From Burkholderiales bacterium (GTDB lineage Bacteria; Pseudomonadota; Gammaproteobacteria; Burkholderiales; Burkholderiaceae_C), in assembly GCA_016213205.1 (NCBI GenBank), contig JACRAZ010000058.1:1-64000 (forward strand): a stretch of DNA of 64,000 bases, read 5' to 3'. The position numbers and the translations under genes were made by a program. The notes beneath the pieces are model-generated. The model was given only the letters and a program-made list of their open reading frames with translations. It was not told the DNA's origin and searched no databases. Shown piece after piece: positions 1 to 8,860 of the stretch; positions within the stretch are counted from its first letter, which is position 1; every line of letters begins with the position of its first letter.

Positions 1-2308
1 CGTTGGCGTTGTCGGCGTTCTGCTTCACCGAGGCGGCCATCTCCTGCAGCGAGGCGGTGGTCTCTTCCACGCTGGCGGCCTGCTCGGAGGCCGATTGCGA
101 CAGCGATTGCGAGGTGCTGGACACCTGGCCCGCCGCGGCGGTGAGCGCCTGCGCGGCGGCGGTCACGTCGGAGATGGTGGTCACGAGCTGGCGGCTCATG
201 GTGTTCAGGTCGGCCTGCAGGGTGGCGAACACGCCGTGGTACTCGCCCTCGAGCTCGCGGCTCAGGTCGCCCTGGGCAATGCGCTTGAGGCCTTCGCTCA
301 CCTGGCCCAGCGTGCGCTCGGTGGTGGCCAGCAGCGAGTTCATGTGCTCGCCCAGCAGCTTGAAGAAGCCTTCGCGCTGCGCCACGTCGATGCGGCGCGT
401 GAAGTCGCCTCGGGCGGCGGCCTGCACCAGGGCGGTGATGTCCTCCTCGGCCGCCACCTCGGCGGTGCGGTCCACCCACTCCAGGATGGAGCCGGCGCGC
501 TGGCCCTGGGCATCCACGATCGGCGAGGCCACCAGGCGGATGGTGTGGGCACCGAACTTGAACTGGGCACGGTGCGGGCCGCTGAGCTTGTCGACGATGC
601 CGCGCTGGTGGGCCGGGTTGCGGTGGAAGGTGTCGAAGTTCTGGCCCACGATCTGGCTCGCATCGAAGTGCGGCACCACCTTGCGCAGGTCGGGCTCGAT
701 GCGCTTGAGCAGCGCCAGCACCGACTTGTTGGCGAAGCGGATCACGCCCGCGGTGTCGGTCACCATCACGGCGCTGGGCACGTCTTCGAGCGCCAGGCGG
801 ATGCGCAGGTTCTCGGCCGCCGCGGTGCTGGCCGCGCGCAGCTGGCCACGCACCGATTCGACGATGTCGTTGATGAAGGCCTTCTTGCCCGGCAGCTTGT
901 CGATCGGGGCGTCGAGCCGGCCGCGTGCAAAGTCGGCCACCACGCCCATGGCCATCTTCTTCACCGCAATGTGCGCGCCGACCATGTCGTTCACGCCCTG
1001 CGCCATGGTGCGGAAGCTGCCCTCGAAGCGCTGTGCGTCGATCTGCACGTCGATGTCGCCAGCCTCGTGCTCGGCGGACATGCTGTTCATCTGCTCGATC
1101 AGGCCCTTGAGCGTGCCGCGCACCTGCTCGAAGGACTGGGCGATGCGCGCAAATTCGTCGCGGCCCTCCACCTGGGTGGCCGTGTCCAGGTGGCCGCTGG
1201 CCAGCGCCGCGGCGCCCTGGATCATGCGTTCGGAGGCGCGGCGGATCGAGTGCGTCACCGCGAAGAAGAAGTAGGCCGCCAGGGCGGCGCCCAGTGCCGC
1301 GAGGGCGGCCACCCACACACGATCACGCTCGATGCGCGCGGCCCGTGCCTGCAGCAGCTCGTCCAGCCGGTGCAGGGCCTTGTTGTGGAAGGTGTCGATG
1401 CGTTCGAGCACGCCGGTGCCGGCATCGAACAAGGCCAGTGCGTCGCCGCTGGGCTTGGCCGTGCCGGCGAGGGCGGCCACGCGGGCGGCAAAGGCATCCA
1501 CCGCGGCGTTGGCCTCGGTCCAGCCGGCGGGCACGGCCTCGCCGGTGCGCTGCAGCGCCTCGAGCCGCGCCTGCACCGCGCCGCGGGTGGTGGCCAGGCT
1601 GCGTTGCGCGGCGGCCAGGCGCATCGAGTCCTCGGCCGTCCAGCTGCCGCGCGCCAGCGCCGCGGCGGCGATGCCGCGCAGCGTGGCCGCTGCCTCGCCG
1701 TAGCGACCGGTGCGCTCGAAGGCGATGTCCATCAGCATGAAGGTCGGCCCCTCGGGGTCGAGCAGCAGGCCGCTCTTTTCGGCCACGCGGCCGGCCAGCG
1801 CGTCGGTGCGTGCGATCAGCTCGGCCTGCTCTTCGAAGGCCTTGGCGCTCTTGAGCGCACCGGTGGCGGCCTGCAGGGCCTTGGCCTGCTCGCGCAGCGG
1901 GGCCCATTCGGTGTCGAGGCCGAGGCCCGAGCCGGCCATCGCCTTGTCGGCCAGGGCCAGTTGCTTGGCCAGGTCGTTCCGCACGGCCTTCAGCCGCGCA
2001 TCGGACTCGGGGTGGCCGGCCGCGGCCAGGGCGTTCAGGCCCCGGTGGGTCTGCAGCAGGCCGCTCAGGTCCAGCACCTCGTGGCCGACCGGGATGGCGT
2101 TCAGTTCGCCCCGGGTGTAGGCCAGTTCGGCATTGGCGTGCAGCATCTGCATGCCCATCAGGTAGGTCAGCGGGGCCAGCAGCAGCAGGGTGATCAGGCC
2201 GACCTTGCCGCGCAGGGCCAGGCGGTCCAGCAACCAGGCGATCGGGCGGAACATGAGTGCCGAGCCGGCCCGGTGGGCGGTGGTGTGCGAGGCGGTGGGC
2301 GATGTCAT
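1..2308 (-). CDS. Methyl-accepting chemotaxis protein with PAS and multiple HAMP-like segments (C-terminus cut by window edge)
   Basis: This is a transmembrane chemoreceptor that should feed the CheA encoded just upstream. The 769 visible residues show TM1 at about 37-53, a helical periplasmic region, TM2 at about 331-351, HAMP-like helices after it, a PAS domain at about 503-617 and further HAMP-like helices. The start of the cytoplasmic signalling helix follows, with the methylation-type stretch EQAASVEETTASLQEM near 742-757. The conserved hairpin tip lies beyond base 1. I chose the ATG at 2308 because GGAG sits 7 bases upstream; the ATG at 2314 is too close to it. It lies 49 bp after cheA on the same strand, so it is probably the fifth gene of the operon. 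The PAS ligand is unknown. Confidence 0.93.
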   Translation of the reverse strand, partial: MTSPTASHTTAHRAGSALMFRPIAWLLDRLALRGKVGLITLLLLAPLTYLMGMQMLHANAELAYTRGELNAIPVGHEVLDLSGLLQTHRGLNALAAAGHPESDARLKAVRNDLAKQLALADKAMAGSGLGLDTEWAPLREQAKALQAATGALKSAKAFEEQAELIARTDALAGRVAEKSGLLLDPEGPTFMLMDIAFERTGRYGEAAATLRGIAAAALARGSWTAEDSMRLAAAQRSLATTRGAVQARLEALQRTGEAVPAGWTEANAAVDAFAARVAALAGTAKPSGDALALFDAGTGVLERIDTFHNKALHRLDELLQARAARIERDRVWVAALAALGAALAAYFFFAVTHSIRRASERMIQGAAALASGHLDTATQVEGRDEFARIAQSFEQVRGTLKGLIEQMNSMSAEHEAGDIDVQIDAQRFEGSFRTMAQGVNDMVGAHIAVKKMAMGVVADFARGRLDAPIDKLPGKKAFINDIVESVRGQLRAASTAAAENLRIRLALEDVPSAVMVTDTAGVIRFANKSVLALLKRIEPDLRKVVPHFDASQIVGQNFDTFHRNPAHQRGIVDKLSGPHRAQFKFGAHTIRLVASPIVDAQGQRAGSILEWVDRTAEVAAEEDITALVQAAARGDFTRRIDVAQREGFFKLLGEHMNSLLATTERTLGQVSEGLKRIAQGDLSRELEGEYHGVFATLQADLNTMSRQLVTTISDVTAAAQALTAAAGQVSSTSQSLSQSASEQAASVEETTASLQEMAASVKQNADNAN

Positions 2309-2357
2309 GGGCATGCTCCGGATGGGACTGCTGAGCAGGGTGATTTGTTGGGAGGGG

Positions 2358-4610
2358 TCAGTTGCCACGCAGTGCGCGCTGGGCGGCACTGGCACTGGCC
2401 TGGGCGGTGGCAAGGTCGAGCAGGGCGGGCACGTCGAGGATCAGGGCCACTTCGCCGCTGCCCAGGATGGTGGAGCCGGCCAGGCCCCGGATGCTCTGGA
2501 AGACCTCGCCCAGGGGCTTGATCACGGTCTGGTGTTCACCATGCAGGCGGTCGACCACCAGGCCCACGCGGCTGGCGCCGTCGCGCACCAGCACCAGGCT
2601 GCGGCGCGGGTTCTCGGGCGGTGCATGGCGGTAGAAGCGGCCGATGTCCACGTAGGGCAGCACTTCGCCACGCAGGTCGAAGTGGCCGGCCACGCGTTCG
2701 GGCTCGGCCACGCACTCGGGCGGCACTTCCAGGCACTCGGCCACCAGCTCCAGCGGCAGCACGTAGCTCACGCCGCCCACGCTGGTGAGGAAGCCGTCGA
2801 TGATGGCCAAAGTGAGCGGCAGCCGGATCTGCATCGTGGTGCCGCGGCCGGCCTGGCTGGCGATGCGGATGTGCCCGCGCAGCGCCTCGATGTTGCGCTT
2901 GACCACGTCCATGCCCACACCACGACCGGACAGGTTGGTCACCGCCGCGGCGGTGGAGAAGCCGGGCGCGAAGATCAGCTGCTGCACCGCCTCGTCGTCG
3001 AGCTGGGCCTCGGGGGCCACCAGCCCGCGTTCCACGGCCTTGGCCAGGATGCGCTCGCGGTCCAGGCCGCGACCATCGTCGCTGACCTCGATGACGATGG
3101 CGCCGGACTCGTGGTACGCATGCAGCGCCAGCCGGCCCTGCGCCGGCTTGCCGGCGGCCAGGCGGTCTTCGGCGGTTTCGATGCCGTGGTCCAGGCTGTT
3201 GCGCACCAGGTGCATCAGCGGGTCGGCGATGGTCTCGACCATCGACTTGTCCAGCTCGGTGTCGCCGCCGGTGATCTGCAGCTCGACTTCCTTGCCGAGC
3301 TGCTTGCACACATCGCGCACCACGCGGTTGAAGCGGGTGAAGGTCTCGCCGATGGGCACCATGCGCAGGCCCAGCGCGCCATCGCGCGCTTCCTGCACCA
3401 GGTCGTGGATGCGCAAGGCGGCTTCGGTGAAGCGGGGCGATTGTTCGGTCTCGGCCACGATCTGTGCGCCCGAGCTCGCGATCACGAGCTCGCCGATCAG
3501 GTCGATCAGCCGGTCGAGCTTGTCGGCGCGCACGCGGATGAAGCGGGTTTCGTCACCGGCCCGGCGGTCACGCGCGCCATGGCGGCGCTCGGGTTCGTTA
3601 TGGCGGCGGTCCGCGCCGGCGCGGCGCTCGATCTGCGGTGCCGGCGTGGCCGGTTCGGCCAGGGCGGCCGGGGCGGCTGCGGCCTCGGTGTCTGGTGTCG
3701 CGGGCGTGGGCGTGGGCGTCGGCGTCGGCGTCGGCGTGGCCGGTGCTGCACGCAGCGGCAGCGCCACGCCCAGCGCCTGCCAGCGGGCCAGCAGGCCGGC
3801 GCGGGCGGCGTCGTCGTCCGGGGTGCGGCGGCGCAGCAGTTCGTCCCACTCGGCGGGCGTGGCGTCGGGCGCCAGGATCACGATGTCGCAATCCTCGGCG
3901 CAGAACTCGAACACGTTGGCGATGGCCGCACGGTCGGCCGCCGTGGCCAGCCGGATCTCGAAGCCCAGGCGGCAGCTCTCGGGGTCCAGCAGTTCCAGCG
4001 CGGGGATGCGCTCGCACTCGGTGTGCAGGCCCAGCACCTGCCCGATCGTGGCCAGGTAGCGGATGAAGGACAGCGGGTCCAGCCCGTTGCGCAGGGCATC
4101 GTCGCCGAAGCGCAGCGAAAGGTGCCAGACGCCCGGGCCGGCGTCGCCAGCCGGCGGGCGGGCCGCGGTGTCGGCGCTGGGTTCGGCCGAGAGGTCGGCC
4201 GCCGCTGCCGTCAGCGCGCGCAGCGCGGCGCCGAGCGCTTCGCTGCGGCGGGCGAGCTCGGGATCGTTGTGGCCGGTGCGCACCTCGTCCAGCAGGCCCT
4301 CGATCTGGTCGCGGCTTTGCAGCAGCAGCGCGGCCACGGTGCCGTCCACCGCCAGCGTGCCAGAGCGCAGGGCTTCGAGCAGGGTTTCCACCTCGTGGGT
4401 GAAGGCCACCACCGCGTCGAAGCCGAACAAGCCCGCGGTGCCCTTGATGGTGTGCGCGGCACGGAAGGCGGCGTTCAGGTTCTCGTTGTCGGACGGGTCG
4501 CTTTCCATCACCAGCAGCGCCTGCTCGAACTGCGCCAGCATCTGCTGCGCCTCGTCCAGGAAGCCGGCCCGGGCGGCCGCGATGATCTCTTCGTCGTCGC
4601 TTCGGTTCAT
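2358..4610 (-). CDS. cheA: Chemotaxis histidine kinase CheA
   Basis: This cytoplasmic kinase autophosphorylates in response to receptors and passes the phosphate to CheY. It has an N-terminal HPt domain with phospho-acceptor His53 (AAHTIKGTAGLFGF). A P2-like alpha/beta region spans about 170-270, and a Pro/Thr- and charge-rich linker about 290-350. The P3 dimerisation helices follow (DKLDRLIDLIGELV). The P4 ATPase has the N box HLVRNSLDHGIE and glycine boxes DDGRGLD and GRGVGMDVV. The C-terminus is a CheW-like P5 domain. The ATG at 4610 overlaps the STAS stop by one base (TGATG), which suggests translational coupling; a GTG one codon earlier is possible. No CheW, CheR or CheB gene is in view; they may lie left of the window. 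Confidence 0.96.
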   Translation of the reverse strand: MNRSDDEEIIAAARAGFLDEAQQMLAQFEQALLVMESDPSDNENLNAAFRAAHTIKGTAGLFGFDAVVAFTHEVETLLEALRSGTLAVDGTVAALLLQSRDQIEGLLDEVRTGHNDPELARRSEALGAALRALTAAAADLSAEPSADTAARPPAGDAGPGVWHLSLRFGDDALRNGLDPLSFIRYLATIGQVLGLHTECERIPALELLDPESCRLGFEIRLATAADRAAIANVFEFCAEDCDIVILAPDATPAEWDELLRRRTPDDDAARAGLLARWQALGVALPLRAAPATPTPTPTPTPTPATPDTEAAAAPAALAEPATPAPQIERRAGADRRHNEPERRHGARDRRAGDETRFIRVRADKLDRLIDLIGELVIASSGAQIVAETEQSPRFTEAALRIHDLVQEARDGALGLRMVPIGETFTRFNRVVRDVCKQLGKEVELQITGGDTELDKSMVETIADPLMHLVRNSLDHGIETAEDRLAAGKPAQGRLALHAYHESGAIVIEVSDDGRGLDRERILAKAVERGLVAPEAQLDDEAVQQLIFAPGFSTAAAVTNLSGRGVGMDVVKRNIEALRGHIRIASQAGRGTTMQIRLPLTLAIIDGFLTSVGGVSYVLPLELVAECLEVPPECVAEPERVAGHFDLRGEVLPYVDIGRFYRHAPPENPRRSLVLVRDGASRVGLVVDRLHGEHQTVIKPLGEVFQSIRGLAGSTILGSGEVALILDVPALLDLATAQASASAAQRALRGN
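3703..3738. repeat. Hexanucleotide tandem repeat inside cheA (6 x GGCGTS)
   Basis: Six head-to-tail copies of GGCGTG or GGCGTC lie in cheA. Read on the minus strand they encode an alternating Thr-Pro run in the flexible linker between the P2-like region and the P3 helices. Gain or loss of a unit would change the linker by two residues without a frameshift. Confidence 0.9.
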
Positions 4611-4897
4611 CACGCGGCTTTCGGTGGCGTGGGCAGCAGCGCGTGCAGGTGGTAGACCTGCAGCGCCTCGATGACGACACGGCTGGGCGAGCGCAGGCTC
4701 AGCGAGCCGCCGGTCTCGGCCAGGCTGCGGCGGGTGGCCAGCAGCAGTTGCACGCCGGCGCTGTCGATGGCCTGCACGTCGCCCAGGTCGAGCACCAGCT
4801 CGCCCTCGGCCCCGGCCAGTGCCTGCAGCAGCGCCTCGCGCTGCTGCGCGGCGGCCACCACCGTCAAGTCGCCCTCGATGCGCAGCGTCGCAGCCAT
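4610..4897 (-). CDS. STAS-domain protein (anti-sigma-factor-antagonist-like)
   Basis: A 95-residue single-domain STAS protein. The motif IDSAGVQLLL places a possible phospho-acceptor Ser at residue 46, where SpoIIAA-type antagonists carry one. Such proteins normally bind a partner kinase or other regulator and are switched by Ser phosphorylation. It sits between cheY (4 bp upstream) and cheA (1-base overlap), so it should be made in step with them. STAS proteins occur in some chemosensory-like clusters, but the role here is not established. No partner anti-sigma kinase is seen in the window. Confidence 0.88.
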   Translation of the reverse strand: MAATLRIEGDLTVVAAAQQREALLQALAGAEGELVLDLGDVQAIDSAGVQLLLATRRSLAETGGSLSLRSPSRVVIEALQVYHLHALLPTPPKAA

Positions 4898-4901
4898 GGG
4901 G

Positions 4902-5267
4902 TCAGACGCAGAGGCGGTTCACCGCGTCCACCAGTTGCGAGGGCTGGAAGGGCTTGGTGATCCAGGCGCGGGCGCCGGCGGCGCGGCCCTCGGACTTCTT
5001 CGCCTCCTGCGACTCGGTGGTGAGCATGATCACCGGGGTGAACTTGTGCGCGGCCTGCTCCTTCACGTGGCGCAGGAAGCTGAGGCCGTCCATGTTGGGC
5101 ATGTTCACGTCGCAGACGATCAGGTTGACCTTCTGCGCGCCGAGCTTGGTGCATGCATCCTTGCCGTCGACAGCCTCCACCACGCCGTAGCCAGCCTTCT
5201 GCAGGGCGAGCTTGACGACGGTGCGAAAACTGCCCGAGTCGTCCACCACCATGATGGTCTTGCTCAT
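4902..5267 (-). CDS. cheY: Chemotaxis response regulator CheY
   Basis: A 121-residue stand-alone receiver domain. The acidic pocket is Asp9-Asp10, the phosphorylation site is Asp53 in CDVNMPNMD, the switch Thr lies in MLTTES and the conserved Lys in TKPF. There is no output domain, so phospho-CheY should act by binding a target such as FliM or another output protein. It lies between the receptor-like gene (36 bp upstream) and the STAS gene (4 bp downstream), and is probably the second gene of the operon. The AAGGA-type ribosome site lies just upstream of the ATG. Confidence 0.96.
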   Translation of the reverse strand: MSKTIMVVDDSGSFRTVVKLALQKAGYGVVEAVDGKDACTKLGAQKVNLIVCDVNMPNMDGLSFLRHVKEQAAHKFTPVIMLTTESQEAKKSEGRAAGARAWITKPFQPSQLVDAVNRLCV

Positions 5268-5303
5268 GTTCGGGTCCTTCCTTGGGTATTCACTGGGAGT
5301 GGT

Positions 5304-6488
5304 TCAAAAGAATTCGACGGAGGCGGGTTTGTCGATCACCACGTTGCCGTGGTGCGCGGTGCGCAGGTCTTCCATGGTGTAGCTGGACTCCAGGCGCTCC
5401 AGCCACTCGGTGGGGCGCGCACCGGCGGGATCGGGCTTGCCCTGCAGCCAGGCGGTGTAGCGCGCCATGTCGTCGGTGACCGAGGTGAGCATCTGGCTCA
5501 GGCGGTCCTGGGACTGCAGGCCCACGAAGATCTTTTCCAGGTCGGTCTGCACCTGGCGGCTGGCGTGGCGCAGCTCGCGCGAGGCCCGGGTGGCCTCGGC
5601 CACGCTGCCCAGCAGCGCCCGCAGCACCTGGCGTGCCGCATGCTCGGCCTGGGTCTGGATGTCGTCCTCGTCGGCGTCGTGGCGGCGCACCTGGCGGCGC
5701 AGGGCCTCGATGCGGTCGTGCAAGGTGGCCAGGTGCTTGGCCAGCTGCGTGCCCGCCTGGCGCGACTGCGCGGCCAGGCCCCGCACCTCCTGCGCCACCA
5801 CCGCCATGCCGGCGCCGGCCACGCCGGCACGGGTGGCCTCCACCGAGGCGTTCATGGCCAGCAGGTGGGTGGCGCGGCTGATGCTCTGCACATCGCGCGA
5901 CAGCGCCAGCATGCCGGCGAGCTCCTGCGCCACGGCCTGCATCTGCTCGAACATCTGTTCCTTGAGCTGCACCGCGGTGCGGGTGGCCGCGAGCAGCGTT
6001 TCCAGCTCGGTGGCATGGCGCTGCAGCAGCGCATCGGGGGTGCTCGCGTCGAGGGCCAGGTCGGTGGCGCCAATCAACAAGGCCCGGTCCAAGTGGCCGG
6101 ACACATTGGCAAAGCTTTCGAGGAGCAGGTCCATGCTGCGCGCCGAATGGGACTTGGCGGCGTCGACGTTGCGCTGCCACACCGGCACCACCTGCTGGGC
6201 CAGCCGGGCCTCGGTGGCGGGAGAAATGCTCACGCTGATCAGCGGATGCTGGTGCCTGGCGCGCAGTGCCAGCCAGCCGAGCAGGCCCATGACCACAACG
6301 CTGGCCACCGCCGCCGGCCAGCCCGCCAGCGCCATCGCAGAGGCCGAGGCTGCCGCCGCCAGGGCCGGCAGCCAGGGCCTCGCATCGTGCAGAGCCCGAG
6401 CCAGCACGCGCCGGGCACGAGCGGGCAGGCTTTCGCCGTCCGCACGCTCGGTGGCGGGCTCGACTTCGGACGACTCATTCACCGGCAT
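5304..6488 (-). CDS. Membrane receptor-like chemotaxis protein with degenerate signalling tip and a CheZ-like DxxxQ motif
   Basis: A 394-residue protein with two closely spaced membrane helices (about 38-55 and 57-76), hence almost no periplasmic domain. A long coiled-coil MCP-type signalling region follows. The tip is recognisable but divergent (LLAMNASVEATRAG, then [12 protein letters not shown]). The C-terminal helix carries GLQSQDRLSQML with Asp328 and Gln332, the same DxxxQ spacing as the catalytic motif of the CheY phosphatase CheZ, followed by a conserved-looking tail ending EFF. It is the first gene after a FliA-type promoter and lies directly upstream of cheY. GGAG lies 8 bases before the ATG. 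It could be a sensor of internal or membrane state, a CheY-P phosphatase or both; the phosphatase idea is my inference. Confidence 0.85.
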   Translation of the reverse strand: MPVNESSEVEPATERADGESLPARARRVLARALHDARPWLPALAAAASASAMALAGWPAAVASVVVMGLLGWLALRARHQHPLISVSISPATEARLAQQVVPVWQRNVDAAKSHSARSMDLLLESFANVSGHLDRALLIGATDLALDASTPDALLQRHATELETLLAATRTAVQLKEQMFEQMQAVAQELAGMLALSRDVQSISRATHLLAMNASVEATRAGVAGAGMAVVAQEVRGLAAQSRQAGTQLAKHLATLHDRIEALRRQVRRHDADEDDIQTQAEHAARQVLRALLGSVAEATRASRELRHASRQVQTDLEKIFVGLQSQDRLSQMLTSVTDDMARYTAWLQGKPDPAGARPTEWLERLESSYTMEDLRTAHHGNVVIDKPASVEFF

Positions 6489-6571
6489 TCAGCGGTCTCC
6501 CGTGGCGTGCGTCGTGGTGGGGCTGGCGGCTTGATGCTTGTCAAAACAGCCAGACATTTCACATTTGCAAC

Positions 6572-6598
6572 TTATCGACAACTCACCCGGCAGATTAA
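6572..6598 (-). promoter_or_regulatory. Sigma-28 (FliA)-type promoter of the leftward chemotaxis operon
   Basis: Read on the minus strand, TTAA (6598-6595) is followed by exactly 15 bases and then GTCGATAA (6579-6572). The FliA consensus is TAAA-N15-GCCGATAA, so 10 of 12 positions match with ideal spacing. The start codon at 6488 lies about 75 bases downstream of the expected transcription start. Confidence 0.72.
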
Positions 6599-6669
6599 GG
6601 GGGGGTGGAAATGATCGAAGTGCTGAACAAGCGGGAAGTCACACCGCAAATCAATGCCGTTGCCAGCGC

Positions 6670-6696
6670 TAATGAAAAAACTGCGGGTGCCGAAAA
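6670..6696 (+). promoter_or_regulatory. Sigma-28 (FliA)-type promoter of the rightward receptor genes
   Basis: TAAT (6670-6673), a 15-base spacer and GCCGAAAA (6689-6696) match the FliA consensus TAAA-N15-GCCGATAA at 10 of 12 positions with ideal spacing. It lies about 80 bases before the chosen start at 6777 and inside a longer in-frame open stretch. This supports the downstream start over the upstream ATG at 6654. Confidence 0.7.
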
Positions 6697-6776
6697 CCCA
6701 GGCAGCCGGTGGCGCAAGGGCGCCCACCGACCCATGGCCGTGCAGCCGTTGTGCATTGGCAAGGAGCGTCTACAAC

Positions 6777-8843
6777 ATGTCTGAAGCCGTCGATCGACTG
6801 CGCCGGTTCGTGCCCCGCTGGCTTGTGCGCTACGTCGCATGGCCGCGTCGTATCACGGCCATGGGCGAGTTCCATGGCGTCTGGGGACCCGGGGTGCGGG
6901 TGCTGCGCAACATGCCGCTGCAAACCAAGGCATGGCTGGCCGGCTCGGTGGCGGCGCTGCTGCTGCTGGTGCTGATGCTGGACGTGGCCGGCCACCGGGT
7001 GGCGGAATTGCGGGCCGCCGACCAGGCGGTGAGCGGCGTTGCCCAGGTGCGTGCGGTGACCACGTTGCGCACCGCCATGCAGGACCTGACCCGCGCGATG
7101 TTCCGGGCCGAGACAGGCATGCCGCAACCCCAGGTGGAAACGGCGCTGGCCGCCGAGGCACAGGCCTTCGTGGCGCTGCGCGCACTGGCACAACCCCAGC
7201 TGGCGCGCCAGCACGGCCTGCGGCACACGCTGGACGAACTGGTGCAACGCCGCGATGAACTGCTCGCCTTGCGCCAGGATGCCAGCTCGGGCGCCCCCGG
7301 AAGCGACGGCGGGCCGCGTCTGGTGGCCAGCCGCCGCTACGGCGATGCGCTGGTGCCGGTGCGCACCGAGCTGATCGCGGCCTGGGCCAACCAGGTCGAT
7401 GAAGACCTGGGCAACCGCATGCTGCGCGAAGGGCTGGTCAACCTGGCCCACGAACTGAGCAGCCGCACCCACCGCCTGGTGGGCCAGGGCCTGCTGGGCA
7501 TGGCCTCGGCGGCGATGCCCGTGCGCGAGCGGGTGGGCCAGCTGGTGCACGAATCACGCACCGTGCAGGCGATGCACCGGCCGATGCTCGAGCGTGCGCG
7601 GGCCGTGATTCCCGAGCGGGCCTCGCAGCTGGACGACGAACTGCGGCGCATCGAACGCCTGCAGGCCGCTGCCGAACGCGTGGCCCGTTTGCCGGCCGAG
7701 GTGGCCACGCCCGAGCAGGCGGCCGCCGCGCTGGGCATGGACAGCGCGGCCTATGGCGAACTGGGCACGCAGGCCATGGCCGCGGTGCGCACGATCGAGA
7801 CGATGGGCCTGGAAACCCTGGCCCAGCGCCTGACCGACCGCCGCAGCCAACTGCTGTGGACCCTGGGCCTGGAAGCGCTGGTGTGGCTGCTGGGCCTGGC
7901 GGCCAGCATCTATGTGCTGGTGTGCACCTACAAGGTCATCGCCGGCGGCCTGGCGTACCTGTGCGAGCAGGTGGGCGAGCTGGGCCACGGCAATCTGGCG
8001 ATCCGGCCCACCGGGCATGGCCGCGACGAGATCGGCCAGGCGCTGAACACCCTCAGCCGCTCGGCCGCGCAGATGTCGTCGCTCTTCGCCGCGGTGACGC
8101 AGGGCGTGGCCGCGGTGTCGCATGCCTCGCGCGAGGTGGCCACCGGCAATGCCGGCCTGTCGCACCGCACCGGTGACATCCGCGAGGCCATCGGCACCGT
8201 GGCCGACCGCACCCAGGCCTTCTCCGACGCAATGGAGCGCTGCACCCAGGCGGTGGACCGCGCCGCCGAGCACGTGCGCACCACGCGGCTGGAAGCCCAG
8301 CGCAGCCGCAAGGCCATGGCCGGGCTGCACCAGCGCATGCGCACGCTGCAAGGCAAGAGCCACGAGATCGGGCAGGTGGTGAGCCTGGTCGAATCGGTGG
8401 CGTACCAGACCAAGCTGCTGGCCATCAACGCCTCGGTGGAGGCCGCGCGCGCCGGGCCGGCGGGCAAGGGCTTCGCGGTGGTGGCGCAGGAGGTGCGTGC
8501 GCTGGCGCAGCGCAGCGAGATGGCCACGCGCCGCATCCAGGCCATCGTGGACGCCTCGATCGTGGAGATCGACGAAGGCAACCTCGTCACCGAGCGCGCC
8601 GGCGCTGCGGTGCGCCAGGCCGATGTGGAGATCGAGGCGGTGAGCCGCATCATGGGCGAGATCGTGAACCTGGTGCACGAGGGCCAGACCCAGTCGCGCG
8701 ACGTGCTGGGCATCACGCGCGACGTGGAACAGGCCGCCGGCGGCAACGCCAAGCTGGTGGACCAGCTCTCGGAAGCCTCGGCCGGCCTGCGTGACCAGGG
8801 TGATGCGCTGAAGCGCTCGGTGCGGCACTTCGAGTTCGGCTGA
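6777..8843 (+). CDS. Methyl-accepting chemotaxis protein
   Basis: A 688-residue chemoreceptor. TM1 lies at about 52-71, a roughly 290-residue mostly helical periplasmic sensor region follows, TM2 lies at about 361-383, then HAMP and the signalling domain. The hairpin tip reads [17 protein letters not shown] and [16 protein letters not shown]; the usual Glu after AARAG is Pro here. I chose the ATG at 6777 because AAGGAG lies 10 bases upstream and a FliA-type promoter ends at 6696. The upstream ATG at 6654 would add an atypical tail overlapping that promoter. It probably forms a two-gene operon with the receptor 17 bp downstream. The ligand is unknown. Confidence 0.92.
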   Translation: MSEAVDRLRRFVPRWLVRYVAWPRRITAMGEFHGVWGPGVRVLRNMPLQTKAWLAGSVAALLLLVLMLDVAGHRVAELRAADQAVSGVAQVRAVTTLRTAMQDLTRAMFRAETGMPQPQVETALAAEAQAFVALRALAQPQLARQHGLRHTLDELVQRRDELLALRQDASSGAPGSDGGPRLVASRRYGDALVPVRTELIAAWANQVDEDLGNRMLREGLVNLAHELSSRTHRLVGQGLLGMASAAMPVRERVGQLVHESRTVQAMHRPMLERARAVIPERASQLDDELRRIERLQAAAERVARLPAEVATPEQAAAALGMDSAAYGELGTQAMAAVRTIETMGLETLAQRLTDRRSQLLWTLGLEALVWLLGLAASIYVLVCTYKVIAGGLAYLCEQVGELGHGNLAIRPTGHGRDEIGQALNTLSRSAAQMSSLFAAVTQGVAAVSHASREVATGNAGLSHRTGDIREAIGTVADRTQAFSDAMERCTQAVDRAAEHVRTTRLEAQRSRKAMAGLHQRMRTLQGKSHEIGQVVSLVESVAYQTKLLAINASVEAARAGPAGKGFAVVAQEVRALAQRSEMATRRIQAIVDASIVEIDEGNLVTERAGAAVRQADVEIEAVSRIMGEIVNLVHEGQTQSRDVLGITRDVEQAAGGNAKLVDQLSEASAGLRDQGDALKRSVRHFEFG

Positions 8844-8860
8844 GCGGCAAAGGACACGAC

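Noticed and set aside
2190..4655. 821-codon plus-strand open frame over cheA
   Set aside because: Shadow frame; the minus strand encodes every CheA domain.
6654..6776. Upstream ATG (6654) for the rightward receptor
   Set aside because: It overlaps the FliA-type promoter and adds 41 residues without family character. The ATG at 6777 has AAGGAG upstream.
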